Shown: positions 43,727 to 52,759 of the stretch, piece by piece
Numbering within the stretch: the first letter of the stretch is position 1
Layout of the letters: every line of letters starts with the position of its first letter
Notes under the pieces: generated by a model
Seen by the model: only the letters and a program-made list of their open reading frames with translations
What the model was told of the DNA's origin: nothing
Databases searched by the model: none
Source: Acidimicrobiia bacterium
Lineage (GTDB): Bacteria > Acidobacteriota > Vicinamibacteria > Vicinamibacterales > CAVVIG01
Assembly: GCA_016871175.1 (NCBI GenBank)
Contig: VFZL01000024.1
Span: 1 to 57,885, forward strand
DNA: 57,885 bases
Direction of reading: 5' to 3'
Program-made: the position numbers and the translations under genes

Positions 43727-46549
43727 CTAGGGGACGCGCTGCATCTCCGCGAGCAAGCCTTCGTCGCGGTCGACTTCCGCTTGCCGAAGCGTGCCAGCCA
43801 GCGGCACGGTGGTCTCGGTGACGCGCTCCGACACCGTAATCGTCACGGTTCCGGCGGGGCGATCGGCGTACTCCAGGCTGAGCGTGAGTGGGAACTCGAA
43901 CAGGTCCGCCTGCTGCTGTTCCACGCGAACTGCGAGGCGCGAGCCGTTCGCCCCGGGCTCGACGCGAGCGGACCATGTGGCGGTAGGCAGACTCGACCCA
44001 TAGATCCAGCGCTCGAAAAAGGTCTCAAGCGATCGGCCCGACACCGTCTCCATCGCCTCTCGCAGGCTCTCGGTGCCCGCTTTGCGATAACGCCAGTCGG
44101 CGTAGTACCGCCGGATTCCCGCAAAGAACGCCTCGTCGCCGAGCAGCCGTCTTAGCATGTGCAACACCACGCCGCCCTTGTTGTAGACGAGCGCGCGATG
44201 CACGCGTCCCTCGTTACGGATGTGCCCGAGGCGGTACCCCAGATACACCGGGCCCTGGTTGGAGGCCTCCACCGCCCACTTGCGCATGTGCCGAAGAATG
44301 GGGCCCATCGCGCTCGAACCACGCTGGTGACCCGCGTACATCGCGGCGAAGTACTGCGCGAAGCCCTCACTCAGCCACTGCTCGTGATAGTTACGCCATC
44401 CCACCGCCTGGCCCCACCACTGGTGGGCGAGCTCGTGCGCAAGGAAGAACTCCGGGTAGCCCTCGAAGGCGGCGGGGTCGTTGCGCCAGGTGACCATGCC
44501 CGATGACGGCAGCACTTGATTCAGGATGGCGAAGTACCCGGGACTGTGGCCGCCCGGCGTCACGTGTTCCGTCAGCGCCATCGTGAAGCTGTCGTACGGA
44601 ATGTCACCCACGAGGGAGTCGTAGAACTTGACGATATCGGCCGCTCGCGCCATGTGCTCGCGGCTGCGGCCCGTTTGTCGCGGATTCGCTTCGAGCGCGA
44701 GCGCCAGCGACGTGTGCACCGGTGGTGGTGGCACCGGACGCGGGGTTTGATTCTGCGGCACCATCTGGATACCGAAGCCGGCGTTCACGGGCGGGATGGT
44801 GGACGGCGGCAGAGATCGCGGCTCGAATGTCAGGGCCGACGCATCCGTTCGCTCGAATCGGCTGGCGACGAAAGACAGGTAGCGCACCGGACGTTCGGCC
44901 CGAAACATGTACAGCTTGCCCGGCTGCGACCCTATCGCCGTGATGAACATCGGCGACTTCGGCTGCGGCGTGCCGCTTGCGACGACCGAGTACGAGCTCG
45001 GCACCGTGATGTGCACCACGGCTGTCGCGTAGTCGGTGATCGGGGCCTGTGGATACCAGTACGTGAGGTTGCTGTAGACGAAGTTCGGCTCTCCGCGCGT
45101 TGCGCCGAACGCGGCGGGTACGCCGGCGCCAAACGCAGGCGTGTCGTCTTGCTGCGCCACCGAAATCGTCTCGCGATCGGGACCTTGAGGAGGAAGGCGT
45201 CCGGCATACTGGATCGTGAGCCGGATCTCGCTCTCGGGCATCATCGAGACCGGCAGCGAGAGGAGGATGGCGTTTTGCCCCTTGGACCGAAGTCCGAACA
45301 ACCGGCCGAACCGATCGCTCTCAATCGACCGCTCGACCAGCGAGTCCGCCAGCCGCAACGTCAGTTGCGCGGCCACCGTCCGCTTCACGCGCAGCCGCAT
45401 CGTCGTCGATCCGACCAGCCACTGACGCTCCGGATCCAGTGTGAGGTCGACGTCGTAATGCAACACGTCGTATGCGGCCAGGGCGTCCTCGTCGTAGAAG
45501 CGGCCGCGCTGCTTCAGCTTCGTGGCGGATGCGTAGACCGAGACGTTGCGTTGTCGCCGGCGCTCGAAGAAGGCGATGTCCTCGGGCTCGTCTGCCGAAC
45601 GCGCGTAGGTGAGCGTGCCGAAACGTCTGGTTTTGATCTCGGCAAGGAAGTCGCCCTCGCCAGGGAGCAGCGACCACGGGTCGCGCGAAAGATCCGCCAG
45701 GTCGAGGGTGAACGACTTCGCGGACTCCTCGTTGAACACCTGCTCGGCCCGGCGGAGCAGCCGTGGATCGACCGGGCGCGCGCTGAGCCGCGAGAGATCC
45801 GCGTGCGGTGTGATGTCGCGGAATCGCAGATACGCCGTCTCGAACCGAGTCATGAGCGCCGGCTCGCCTGCGAAGAGTCGCACCTGACCCTTCTCGGTTT
45901 CGGGCGCCGGCGCAAAACGCAGCTCGCCCTGGCCCATCAGCACGAGGCCCGTCGGCCCGTCGGGCGTGTCGACGCGAAAGACCGTTCCCTCCAGGAGCGT
46001 CAGCGTCAAGTCCTCCGCGCTGACGACGAAGTCGCGGGCGTCGTACTGCGAAGCTCGGGACACCGACAGTCGGAACAGTTTGTCGACCGAAGACAGCGAG
46101 TCCTGATCGGCGACCCGCCATGCGTTGGTCGTGCCCGGATCGGCTTCGGCGTCGAACTGCAGGGTGTCGACACGCGCCTCGTCTCCGAACTCCGCGAACA
46201 TGTCAACGATGATGCGGGAAGCGACGGTCTTGGTGGCGCCGCGCGCCAGCTTGAGCCGCTCGCGTTCGACGAGCACGAGCCGCGTCACGCCCGGCTTGAA
46301 GAAACGAGACGCGAACCCCTTGGCGCGGGTCCGGTCCGCGGTCGGCGTCAGCAGCGCCAGATAGTCGTCCGCGTTGGCGGTGCGCGCCGCCTGCTCGATG
46401 CGGTGCAGCAGCTCTTGAACCCGCGTGCCCTCGTCGCCCTCCCACGACTGGCTGGCGGATGATGGTGCCTGCGCGTGCGCGATTCTTGGGCCGTCGGTGT
46501 ACGGCAGCAGGGCCAGGAGCACGACGGCAAGCCACACCCGCATGCTCAT
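43727..46549 (-). CDS. M1-family metallopeptidase (gluzincin), exported
   Basis: The protein has 940 residues from ATG 46549, with a signal peptide ending near RIAHAQ. The catalytic zinc site HELAHQWWGQ is near residue 704, and the third ligand Glu lies in SEGFAQYF about 20 residues on. An N-terminal region of about 350 residues precedes the aminopeptidase-N-like core. The exopeptidase GAMEN motif is replaced by LTEHVTPGGHSPGYF, so activity may differ from classic aminopeptidase N. The start overlaps the stop of the upstream transferase gene by four bases (ATGA), indicating translational coupling. Confidence 0.9.
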   Translation of the reverse strand: MSMRVWLAVVLLALLPYTDGPRIAHAQAPSSASQSWEGDEGTRVQELLHRIEQAARTANADDYLALLTPTADRTRAKGFASRFFKPGVTRLVLVERERLKLARGATKTVASRIIVDMFAEFGDEARVDTLQFDAEADPGTTNAWRVADQDSLSSVDKLFRLSVSRASQYDARDFVVSAEDLTLTLLEGTVFRVDTPDGPTGLVLMGQGELRFAPAPETEKGQVRLFAGEPALMTRFETAYLRFRDITPHADLSRLSARPVDPRLLRRAEQVFNEESAKSFTLDLADLSRDPWSLLPGEGDFLAEIKTRRFGTLTYARSADEPEDIAFFERRRQRNVSVYASATKLKQRGRFYDEDALAAYDVLHYDVDLTLDPERQWLVGSTTMRLRVKRTVAAQLTLRLADSLVERSIESDRFGRLFGLRSKGQNAILLSLPVSMMPESEIRLTIQYAGRLPPQGPDRETISVAQQDDTPAFGAGVPAAFGATRGEPNFVYSNLTYWYPQAPITDYATAVVHITVPSSYSVVASGTPQPKSPMFITAIGSQPGKLYMFRAERPVRYLSFVASRFERTDASALTFEPRSLPPSTIPPVNAGFGIQMVPQNQTPRPVPPPPVHTSLALALEANPRQTGRSREHMARAADIVKFYDSLVGDIPYDSFTMALTEHVTPGGHSPGYFAILNQVLPSSGMVTWRNDPAAFEGYPEFFLAHELAHQWWGQAVGWRNYHEQWLSEGFAQYFAAMYAGHQRGSSAMGPILRHMRKWAVEASNQGPVYLGYRLGHIRNEGRVHRALVYNKGGVVLHMLRRLLGDEAFFAGIRRYYADWRYRKAGTESLREAMETVSGRSLETFFERWIYGSSLPTATWSARVEPGANGSRLAVRVEQQQADLFEFPLTLSLEYADRPAGTVTITVSERVTETTVPLAGTLRQAEVDRDEGLLAEMQRVP

Positions 46550-47748
46550 AACGGCGCGACGTGCGCGGGAATGACACCGAGCTCGCGACCAACCTCGGCA
46601 AACGCGTCGAGTGCGCGCTGCAGCTGGTCGCGTGTGTGTGTCGCCGTGACGATAGTGCGGACGCGCGCCTTCCCGCGTGGCACCGTGGGGAACCCAATAC
46701 CCTGCGCGAACACGCCCTGCGCGAACAGCCGGTCCGAAAGTGTCATCGCCAGCGCCGCGTCCCCGACGATCACCGGCGTGATCGGGCTCTCGCTGAGGCC
46801 GGTGTCGAAGCCGAGAGCGGCCAGGCCAGCTTTGAAGAAGCCCGTGTTGTCCCACAGCCGCGCGATCAGGTCCGGTTCCTCCATCAACACGTCCAGTGCG
46901 GCCAGGCATGTCGCGGCGACCGACGGCGGATGCGAGGTGGAGAAAAGGAACGGGCGCGCGCGATGGTGCAAGAACTCGATCAGCGCACCATTGCCGGCGA
47001 CGTATCCGCCCAACGCACCCATCGCTTTCGAGAGCGTGCCTACCTGGACATCCACGCGCCCGTGCATGTCGAAGTGATCGACCGTGCCGCGGCCGTTGCG
47101 ACCGAACACGCCGCTCGCGTGGGCATCGTCGACCATCATGATGCAGCCGAACTCTTCGGCGAGATCGCACAAGGCTGGCAACGGCCCGAGGTCGCCGTCC
47201 ATGCTGAAGACGCCATCGGTGATGAGCAGCGTGCGCTGGCCGGCGGGCAACTCCCGCAACACACGACGGGCCGCATCGACGTCCTTGTGCGGAAAAATCC
47301 TGGTGGTCGCGCGACTGAGTCGACAGCCATCGATGATGCTCGCGTGATTCAGCTCGTCCGAGACGACCACATCGTCTTTGGTCAGAATCGACGCCACCGT
47401 TCCGGCGTTGGCGGTGACGCCGCTTTGAAACACGACCACGGCCTCGGTCCGCTTGAACTCAGCGAGGCGATGCTCCAGCTCCATGTGAAGCGCCATGGTC
47501 CCGGCGATCGTCCGGACCGATCCAGAGCCGACACCATAGCGTTCGATCGCGTCGATCGCACGTGCACGCAGTCGTGGATGCGTGGTCAGTCCGAGGTAGT
47601 TGTTGGAGGAGAGGTTGATGACACAACGGCCGTCGACAGAAGCCTCGGCGCCCTGTTCACCGTCGAGCACCCGCAGCCGTCTGTTCAGCCCTTCGCGTGT
47701 GAGGGACTCCAGCTCCGTGGCCAAGTAGCCGAGCGGATCGGATCGCAT
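46546..47748 (-). CDS. PLP-dependent acyltransferase, glycine C-acetyltransferase (Kbl)/BioF type
   Basis: The protein has 400 residues of the alpha-oxoamine synthase family. Motifs are NLSSNNYLGLTTHPRL, GSGSVRTIAGT, SDELNHASIIDGCRLS, VDDAHASGVFGRNGRG and the PLP lysine in GTLSKAMGALGGYVAG. Kbl makes 2-amino-3-ketobutyrate from glycine and acetyl-CoA or the reverse; BioF makes 8-amino-7-oxononanoate. The N-terminus and SVRTIAGT fit Kbl slightly better, but no threonine dehydrogenase or biotin gene is adjacent, so the substrate is open. It overlaps the peptidase gene downstream. A minus-strand TATACT at 47792-47787 may be part of its promoter. Confidence 0.88.
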   Translation of the reverse strand: MRSDPLGYLATELESLTREGLNRRLRVLDGEQGAEASVDGRCVINLSSNNYLGLTTHPRLRARAIDAIERYGVGSGSVRTIAGTMALHMELEHRLAEFKRTEAVVVFQSGVTANAGTVASILTKDDVVVSDELNHASIIDGCRLSRATTRIFPHKDVDAARRVLRELPAGQRTLLITDGVFSMDGDLGPLPALCDLAEEFGCIMMVDDAHASGVFGRNGRGTVDHFDMHGRVDVQVGTLSKAMGALGGYVAGNGALIEFLHHRARPFLFSTSHPPSVAATCLAALDVLMEEPDLIARLWDNTGFFKAGLAALGFDTGLSESPITPVIVGDAALAMTLSDRLFAQGVFAQGIGFPTVPRGKARVRTIVTATHTRDQLQRALDAFAEVGRELGVIPAHVAPL

Positions 47749-47859
47749 ACAGGAGAGGCGGCCGCGCAGAGAAGGCGACCGCTACCAGTATATGACTTCC
47801 GTGGCTTGGGCCAGGCGCCGAACCACTCGACAATAGGCGCCAGAACCCGGGACTTTCTG

Positions 47860-48176
47860 CTAGCGAAGAAACAATAGCGCGGTCCAGGGGAGTGTGGACA
47901 AAAACAGGTAGATCCCTGTCAGGGCGGCGACCGCCACATGTACCCCCTAAGGTGCGGCAGCATGCCGAATCCGATCGCGACGAGCTTACCAGTGGCTAGC
48001 CCGATACCCGGCCCGACGACCCCAACCGCGCCCCGAATCAGCGGATTGGCCTCAATCCCGAGCCCCCAGATGTGGAAGCCGGCGTAGGTGTAGAAGCCAT
48101 CGAGGTACTGCACGAGCAGGAAACCGATGACCGCGAGGTTCCCGAACCACTCCCTCGATTCACGCCGAATTGTCAT
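47860..48176 (-). CDS. DUF5658-like small membrane protein, interrupted by a frameshift
   Basis: From ATG 48176 the frame gives 85 residues ending at 47919, with membrane segments near 13-33 (LAVIGFLLVQYLDGFYTYAG) and 46-70 and the motif EANPLIRG typical of DUF5658. The C-terminus then becomes WRSPP, but the next frame continues with HVAVAALTGIYLFLSTLPWT and ends at a TAG at 47862-47860, a convincing final membrane segment. One extra base in the G5 run (plus-strand C run 47943-47947) would join the two. Either the indel is a sequence error or the gene is truncated. Function is unknown. Confidence 0.65.
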
Positions 48177-48291
48177 GGACGCTTCTATACAATCTCAAGA
48201 CGGGAACGCTTCGCGTCCGCCTTCGCTTCGAGAGGATATCAAGAACAGTGCCCGGTAGAAGAACGGCCTCTCGAGAGGTGGCCGCGGGCCG

Positions 48292-49500
48292 TTAGCGCAG
48301 ATAGTCCGCTGTGAACTGGCCGACCAGTCCGTAGATCTCTCGCAGCTCGTTCGGGGCGGCCAGGAAGACGATCCGCATGTATCCCTCGGTGGGTGACATC
48401 CCGAAGCCCGAGCCATAAACGACGAGAATGCCGGTGGCGCGGAGAAGCGCCAGGACGTAGTCCTGGTCGCTCTTGCCTGGTGGCAGCGCCACCTTCGGCA
48501 TCGCGTAGAACGCGGCTTGCGGCGCCACGCAGGTCACCCCGGGAATCGCTTGCAGCATCGACGTCGTGATCGCCGCGCGCTCGCGCATCGCGTCGCGCAG
48601 GGTTTGTTGACTCGTTCGATCACCTCGCAGTGCAACCGGTATGGCGAACTGCGTCATAGTCGGGCTGCACAAGCGGCCATCAGCGAGCTTCTTGATCGCC
48701 CCCACGACCTCATCGAGCCGAGGGGTGTTCGCGACCGCGAGCCAGCCCGTGCGCCAGCCAGGCGCGACGAAACCCTTCGAGAGGCTGGATAGCGAGATGA
48801 TCGCGGCCTCCGGCGCCAAGCTTCCGAGGGGTGAAACGGGACCCCCGTAGCCGAGATCTCCGTAGACCTCGTCAACCAGAATCGGAAGGCCGTGGCGCTC
48901 CGCACATGCGATGAGCGCTCGACGAACCGCCGTCGGGTAGGACGCGCCAGTTGGGTTGTTGGGATCGATCACGACGAGGGCCCGCGTCTTCGGTGTGATC
49001 ATTCGCTCGAGCTGGTCGAGGTCCGGCAGCCACCCGCTGTCCGGATCCGTCCGGTAGTACACCGGCGTCGCCTCCAGCTTCGCTAACACTGCCGTGTACA
49101 GCGGATAGATGGGTAGCGGAACGAGCACTTCTCGCCCTGCGTCGACCAGCGCCGTGAGCGTCAGCTCGATCGCCTCGGATGTGCCCGTGGTGATGAGGAC
49201 GCGATCGGGCGAGATCGCCCAGCCCCGACCGGTGTATTCCTCGGCGACGGCCTCTCGTGCGGCCAGAAGGCCGACCGACGGGCAGTAGCCGTTCTCGCCA
49301 TTTCGAAGCGCCTGAATCACCGCCTCGACAAGGTGGGGCGGCGGCTGGAACCCGAAGGCCGGAGGGTTCCCGATATTCATGTAACGGACACGTCGCCCGG
49401 AAGCTTCGACCCGTTTGGCCTCCGAGACGATGTTGCGGATGGCATACGAGAAGTGGCCGACACGGTGTGCGGCCGGGATCGCGATGTTCGCCGAGCTCAC
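48292..49500 (-). CDS. Class I/II PLP aminotransferase
   Basis: The protein has 402 residues from GTG 49500; no clear ribosome site is visible. Motifs are YMNIGNPPAFGFQPP, CPSVGLLAAREAVAEEY, VVIDPNNPTGA, LVDEVYGDLGY and the PLP lysine in SSLSKGFVAPGWRTGW. The substrate-carboxylate Arg lies in EGYMRIVF. It fits the AlaA/aspartate aminotransferase group that exchanges amino groups between alanine, aspartate or valine and 2-oxoglutarate. It stands alone on the minus strand, divergent from the VWA gene at 49.9 kb. Confidence 0.92.
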   Translation of the reverse strand: MSSANIAIPAAHRVGHFSYAIRNIVSEAKRVEASGRRVRYMNIGNPPAFGFQPPPHLVEAVIQALRNGENGYCPSVGLLAAREAVAEEYTGRGWAISPDRVLITTGTSEAIELTLTALVDAGREVLVPLPIYPLYTAVLAKLEATPVYYRTDPDSGWLPDLDQLERMITPKTRALVVIDPNNPTGASYPTAVRRALIACAERHGLPILVDEVYGDLGYGGPVSPLGSLAPEAAIISLSSLSKGFVAPGWRTGWLAVANTPRLDEVVGAIKKLADGRLCSPTMTQFAIPVALRGDRTSQQTLRDAMRERAAITTSMLQAIPGVTCVAPQAAFYAMPKVALPPGKSDQDYVLALLRATGILVVYGSGFGMSPTEGYMRIVFLAAPNELREIYGLVGQFTADYLR

Positions 49501-49856
49501 CGAGCGATTCTATCGCGTCCGGCTGACGGGCCCACCTGACGGACCGTGGAGCCCCTCAACCCGAAGGAGAGTTCGGCCGATAACAACGGCGCACGCTTAG
49601 AGAACGGGAACCAGCCGGTTGGTTGAGCTTCCAGATATTCACACTGGGTGGATACGGTCGGCGTAAACAGCGTAATTCTTACTCGCAGGGAAGGCCGTGA
49701 TGGTCTCCGTGTAATATTTTCCCTGTCCGAACCCACCCCATCTGTTGCCGTCTCCGGGCGACAAAGTCCATGCAACCGTCCTAATATCAACGGGATACTC
49801 CCATTCCGCTCCGCGCGTGGCCGAATGGCAGCCACTTTGGAAGAGAGGTTTGGTAG
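49501..49856. promoter_or_regulatory. Divergent upstream region, no supported gene
   Basis: This 356-base region is less GC-rich than its surroundings. It should contain promoters for the aminotransferase (minus) and the VWA gene (plus). A plus-strand TAATAT in CCGTGTAATATTTTCC near 49711 could be a -10 box but has no clear -35. A 144-residue minus-strand frame (49497-49931) crosses it but is Arg-rich and lacks any domain. Confidence 0.35.
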
Positions 49857-50840
49857 ATGACGCGGATATCGTTCATCCTCACGACGAGTTTGATGATCGC
49901 AACGATAGCAGACGAAGCACTGAGAGGCCAAAGCCAGACAGGCCGTGCACGGCAGGATATCCCTGTGCAGGATGGCCCTTCCGTTGCGACCTTCAAGTCA
50001 GGCGTGGACCTCGTGCGCGTCAGTGCCGTGGTTCGCGACCGAAAGGGGAGGTTTGTCCGTCATCTCACCGCGAGCGATTTCAGTGTCCTCGATGAGGGAC
50101 GCATCCGCCCCATCTCGGACTTTCGACACGACCTCTCGGGCGTCAGCATCGCTGTGCTGTTTGATGTCAGCGGAAGTATGGAGGCACGTCTTAAGTTCGC
50201 ACGTGAGGCCGCATCTCATCTGTTCGGTTGGCTGGATCCGACGCGCGACGAAGCGGCCGTGTTTGCGTTCGACACACGGCTGACTCAGCTGACTCCGTTC
50301 ACGATGGGCCTTCGGGTGCTGCCGGAGGAGCTCGACTTGCTCACGCCTTTTGGGGCGACCGGCCTTCACGACGCGATCGCGCAGACCGCGCGACGACTCG
50401 AAGGGCGCGAAGGTCGCCGGCGGGCCGTCGTGGTGCTCACGGACGGCGTGGACAACGCGAGCCGCCTGTCGCCGAGCGAAGTTTCAGGCATCGCCAGTGC
50501 GATCGACGTGCCGGTGTACGTGGTCGGTATCGTCCCGTCGATCGACAATCCGTCGGCGGAATCGGCTGTTCCGTCGGCTGCTCGATCGGCGCTCACTGGA
50601 TCGTTGGCCAACCTCGCCGAATGGACTGGTGGGTATTCATTCGTCGCCAGTACGCCGGGCGAGCGCAGTGCCGCGTCTCGCCAGATCGTCGAGGAGCTGC
50701 GCCATCGGTATTTGCTAGCATTTGAATCGAGCACACGACCGGGCTGGCACCCGCTCATTGTTCGAGCGCGCGACAAGGATCTGACCGTTCGTGCCCGGAG
50801 CGGTTATTTCGCAGGGCAATCGCGCCCGCATTCGCAGTAG
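49857..50840 (+). CDS. Secreted VWA-domain protein (VWFA-related acidobacterial type)
   Basis: The protein has 327 residues from ATG 49857. An N-terminal signal segment runs to about residue 25. A beta-strand domain follows (VDLVRVSAVVRDRKGRFVRH, FSVLDEG), typical of the acidobacterial VWFA-related family. The VWA domain begins VSIAVLFDVSGSMEARL with the MIDAS DxSxS. It has the conserved Thr in FGATGLHDAI and the Asp in VVVLTDGVDNAS. It ends LLAFESSTRPGWHPLIVRAR. Such proteins bind metal-dependent ligands outside the cell; the partner is unknown. The next gene begins 10 bases downstream. Confidence 0.88.
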   Translation: MTRISFILTTSLMIATIADEALRGQSQTGRARQDIPVQDGPSVATFKSGVDLVRVSAVVRDRKGRFVRHLTASDFSVLDEGRIRPISDFRHDLSGVSIAVLFDVSGSMEARLKFAREAASHLFGWLDPTRDEAAVFAFDTRLTQLTPFTMGLRVLPEELDLLTPFGATGLHDAIAQTARRLEGREGRRRAVVVLTDGVDNASRLSPSEVSGIASAIDVPVYVVGIVPSIDNPSAESAVPSAARSALTGSLANLAEWTGGYSFVASTPGERSAASRQIVEELRHRYLLAFESSTRPGWHPLIVRARDKDLTVRARSGYFAGQSRPHSQ

Positions 50841-50850
50841 GAGGACCGTC

Positions 50851-51561
50851 ATGTTCCGGAATCTCTTCGTGGCTATCCCGATTGCCGTCCTGGCGGTTGG
50901 AGGCTCAACGGCCTGTGCGACCAAGAAGTTCGTGCGCACGAGCGTGGGTCAGGTGAACGACAAAGTAGACTCTCTCGGCCGCTCGCTCGAGGAAACACAG
51001 GAGCGCACCCGGCAGAACGAGGGCCGGATCACGGAAGTCGACCAGAGGGCCCAGGGTGCCGCGTCGGCTGCGGCTGCCGCGGACCAGAAGGCCACCCACG
51101 CTGGTGCTGCCGCTCAAACCGCTCAGAACGCGGCGAACCAGGCCGGCACCGCCGCGTCAACCGCGAACCAGAAGGCCGACGCGCTCGACAGGGCGATGAA
51201 GAAGGTCATCTTCGAAGTCGTGCTCCAGCAGGCCGGCGGTGACTTCAAGTTGGGCCAGACCCAGTTGCCGGACGACGCCAAGGCGGAGATCGATCGGATG
51301 GTCAGCCAGATCAAGTCCGATCCCAAGGGTGCCTTCTTCGAGATCGAGGGGCACACCGACAACGTGGGCGACAAGGCCTACAACGAGCGGCTCGGTCTCG
51401 ACCGCGCAGAGGCCGTCAAGCGCTACCTCTACGAGCAGCACCAGATCCCGTTGCACAAGATGAACGTCATCACCTACGGTGAGGATAAGCCAGTGGCGCC
51501 CAACAACACTCGCGCCGGTCGCGCCCAGAACCGCCGGGTCGTGGTCAAGGCCATCGTCTAG
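50851..51561 (+). CDS. OmpA-family peptidoglycan-binding protein with coiled-coil linker
   Basis: The protein has 236 residues from ATG 50851, with GGAGG six bases upstream overlapping the previous stop. A signal region ends near GGSTAC, a possible but weak lipobox. An Ala/Gln-rich coiled coil (about residues 40-115, SAAAAADQKATHAGAAAQTA) follows, like an Lpp-type spacer. The OmpA/Pal domain has FFEIEGHTDNVGDKAYNERL and the peptidoglycan-binding NNTRAGRAQNRRVVV. It would tie the outer membrane or inner lipoproteins to the cell wall. It is probably co-transcribed with the VWA gene. Confidence 0.9.
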   Translation: MFRNLFVAIPIAVLAVGGSTACATKKFVRTSVGQVNDKVDSLGRSLEETQERTRQNEGRITEVDQRAQGAASAAAAADQKATHAGAAAQTAQNAANQAGTAASTANQKADALDRAMKKVIFEVVLQQAGGDFKLGQTQLPDDAKAEIDRMVSQIKSDPKGAFFEIEGHTDNVGDKAYNERLGLDRAEAVKRYLYEQHQIPLHKMNVITYGEDKPVAPNNTRAGRAQNRRVVVKAIV

Positions 51562-51575
51562 CTTTCGGAACACGT

Positions 51576-51615
51576 CGAACGAGGACGGCTCGAGCAACCG
51601 CGTCGTCCTCGTTCG
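51576..51615 (+). terminator. Strong hairpin after the OmpA gene
   Basis: CGAACGAGGACG at 51576-51587 and CGTCCTCGTTCG at 51604-51615 form a perfect 12-bp stem with a 16-base loop, starting 14 bases after the OmpA stop. No T-run follows, but position and stem strength suit transcript termination or 3' end protection. Confidence 0.55.
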
Positions 51616-51639
51616 TGCTCGTCGCCGGAGCCGCCGCCA

Positions 51640-51912
51640 ATGGTGACCAGCAGCCTCGAGGAACGAGAGGTCCAGCTCCTGCTGGTGGCCCTCCGCTACT
51701 GGCGTGCGCATCGGTCTGAGGGCGCGACGCGCCATTCCGACCTGCAGCTGACCCCAGACATCGTCGACCGACTCCTCGCCAAACTCGCCGCCGCGTGCCC
51801 CGTCGAGAACGATCTCAATCGGCGCTCGCCTTCAAGTAACGACCTTTCGAGCATCGCACGCCCGAAATCGGCTCGTGACGACGTGCCATCGAGACCGACC
51901 CGCCGCCCCTGA
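51640..51912 (+). CDS. Small hypothetical protein
   Basis: The protein has 90 residues from ATG 51640, with GGAG nine bases upstream. The first 55 residues look helical and soluble (EEREVQLLLVALRYWRAHRS, then TPDIVDRLLAKLAAACP). The rest is Ser/Arg/Pro-rich and may be disordered. No family is recognised. Its codons look more gene-like than the shadow frames around it. It sits just after the OmpA hairpin, so it needs its own promoter or readthrough. Confidence 0.45.
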   Translation: MVTSSLEEREVQLLLVALRYWRAHRSEGATRHSDLQLTPDIVDRLLAKLAAACPVENDLNRRSPSSNDLSSIARPKSARDDVPSRPTRRP

Positions 51913-51947
51913 ACCTTCGAACCCCGGACCCGCGAACCGCCGAACCA
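51911..51947. repeat. Degenerate 7-8 base intergenic phrase repeat
   Basis: The sequence GAACCTTC-GAACCCCG-GACCCGC-GAACCGCC-GAACC is five imperfect copies of a GAACC-based unit directly after the small hypothetical gene. Similar phrase-like repeats with other words occur near 57638-57669 and 6904-6921. Their origin is unknown. Confidence 0.5.
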
Positions 51948-52018
51948 CGCCGCTCTGTACCTCGGGCACGTTTTGAACCCCTATGAGCCCCGCTTCTGGT
52001 AATCTGCTCCGAGAGAGC

Positions 52019-52759
52019 ATGGACCTGCACGGACGCGCGGCACTCATCACGGGGGGAAAGCGCATTGGCGCTGTGTTGGCTGAGCAACTCGCACGACGAG
52101 GCGTGGATGTCGCCCTGACCTTCTCACGCTCGCGCGCGGAGGCCGAGCGAACAAGCGAGGCCGTGGCGGCGCACGGTCGTCGCGGGATCACGATCGCGGC
52201 CGATCTCTCTCAGCCCGACTCATGCGCCGAAGCCGTTGCGCGCACGGTTGAAGCCCTCGGGCGACTCGACATCCTCGTCAACATGGCTTCCGCCTACGTT
52301 CGACGTCCCTTCGCCGAGCTCACGTGGGCGGATTGGTCGGCGCCACTCGACATCGACCTACGCTCGAGCTACGCCTGCGCACGGGCGGCGGTTCCGCACA
52401 TGCGCCGCCAGGGCCGCGGGCATATCGTCAACTTCTCCGACTGGGTGGCGAAAAGCGGTCGTCCTCGCTACCTCGGCTACCTTCCGTACTACGTGGCGAA
52501 GGCTGGCGTGATCGCACTCACCGAAGCTCTGGCCCTCGAGCTCGCCCACGAGAGCATTCTGGTCAACGCCATCGCGCCCGGCCCTATCGTCGCCCCTTCC
52601 GACTTGACAGACGATGAGATCAAAGCTGTCGTGGACGCGACGCCGCTCGGTCGCTGGGGTGGTGAGATGGAGATCGCGAAGGCCGTAATCGCGCTGCTCG
52701 AATCGGACTTCATCACGGGCGAGACCGTCCGGGTCGATGGCGGTCGGCACCTGTGCTGA
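52019..52759 (+). CDS. Short-chain dehydrogenase/reductase, possible pteridine-reductase-like
   Basis: The protein has 246 residues from ATG 52019; ATG 51983 would add 12 residues but lacks a ribosome site. The nucleotide-binding motif is ALITGGKRIGAVLAEQL, a form seen in pteridine/dihydromonapterin reductases rather than the usual TGxxxGIG. The catalytic YxxxK is in YYVAKAGV and the preceding Ser in NFSDW. The sequence ends FITGETVRVDGGRHLC, typical of classical SDRs. It uses NAD(P)H; substrate is unknown. The following lipoprotein gene starts seven bases before this stop, so the two are coupled. Confidence 0.88.
   Translation: MDLHGRAALITGGKRIGAVLAEQLARRGVDVALTFSRSRAEAERTSEAVAAHGRRGITIAADLSQPDSCAEAVARTVEALGRLDILVNMASAYVRRPFAELTWADWSAPLDIDLRSSYACARAAVPHMRRQGRGHIVNFSDWVAKSGRPRYLGYLPYYVAKAGVIALTEALALELAHESILVNAIAPGPIVAPSDLTDDEIKAVVDATPLGRWGGEMEIAKAVIALLESDFITGETVRVDGGRHLC

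Noticed and set aside
44516-46462. 648-residue plus-strand frame
   Set aside because: Antisense to the M1 peptidase, which has all catalytic motifs; the antisense frame is Arg/His-rich without motifs.
49497-49931. 144-residue minus-strand frame in the divergent gap
   Set aside because: Overlaps both neighbours' starts, Arg/Ser-rich, no domain or ribosome site.
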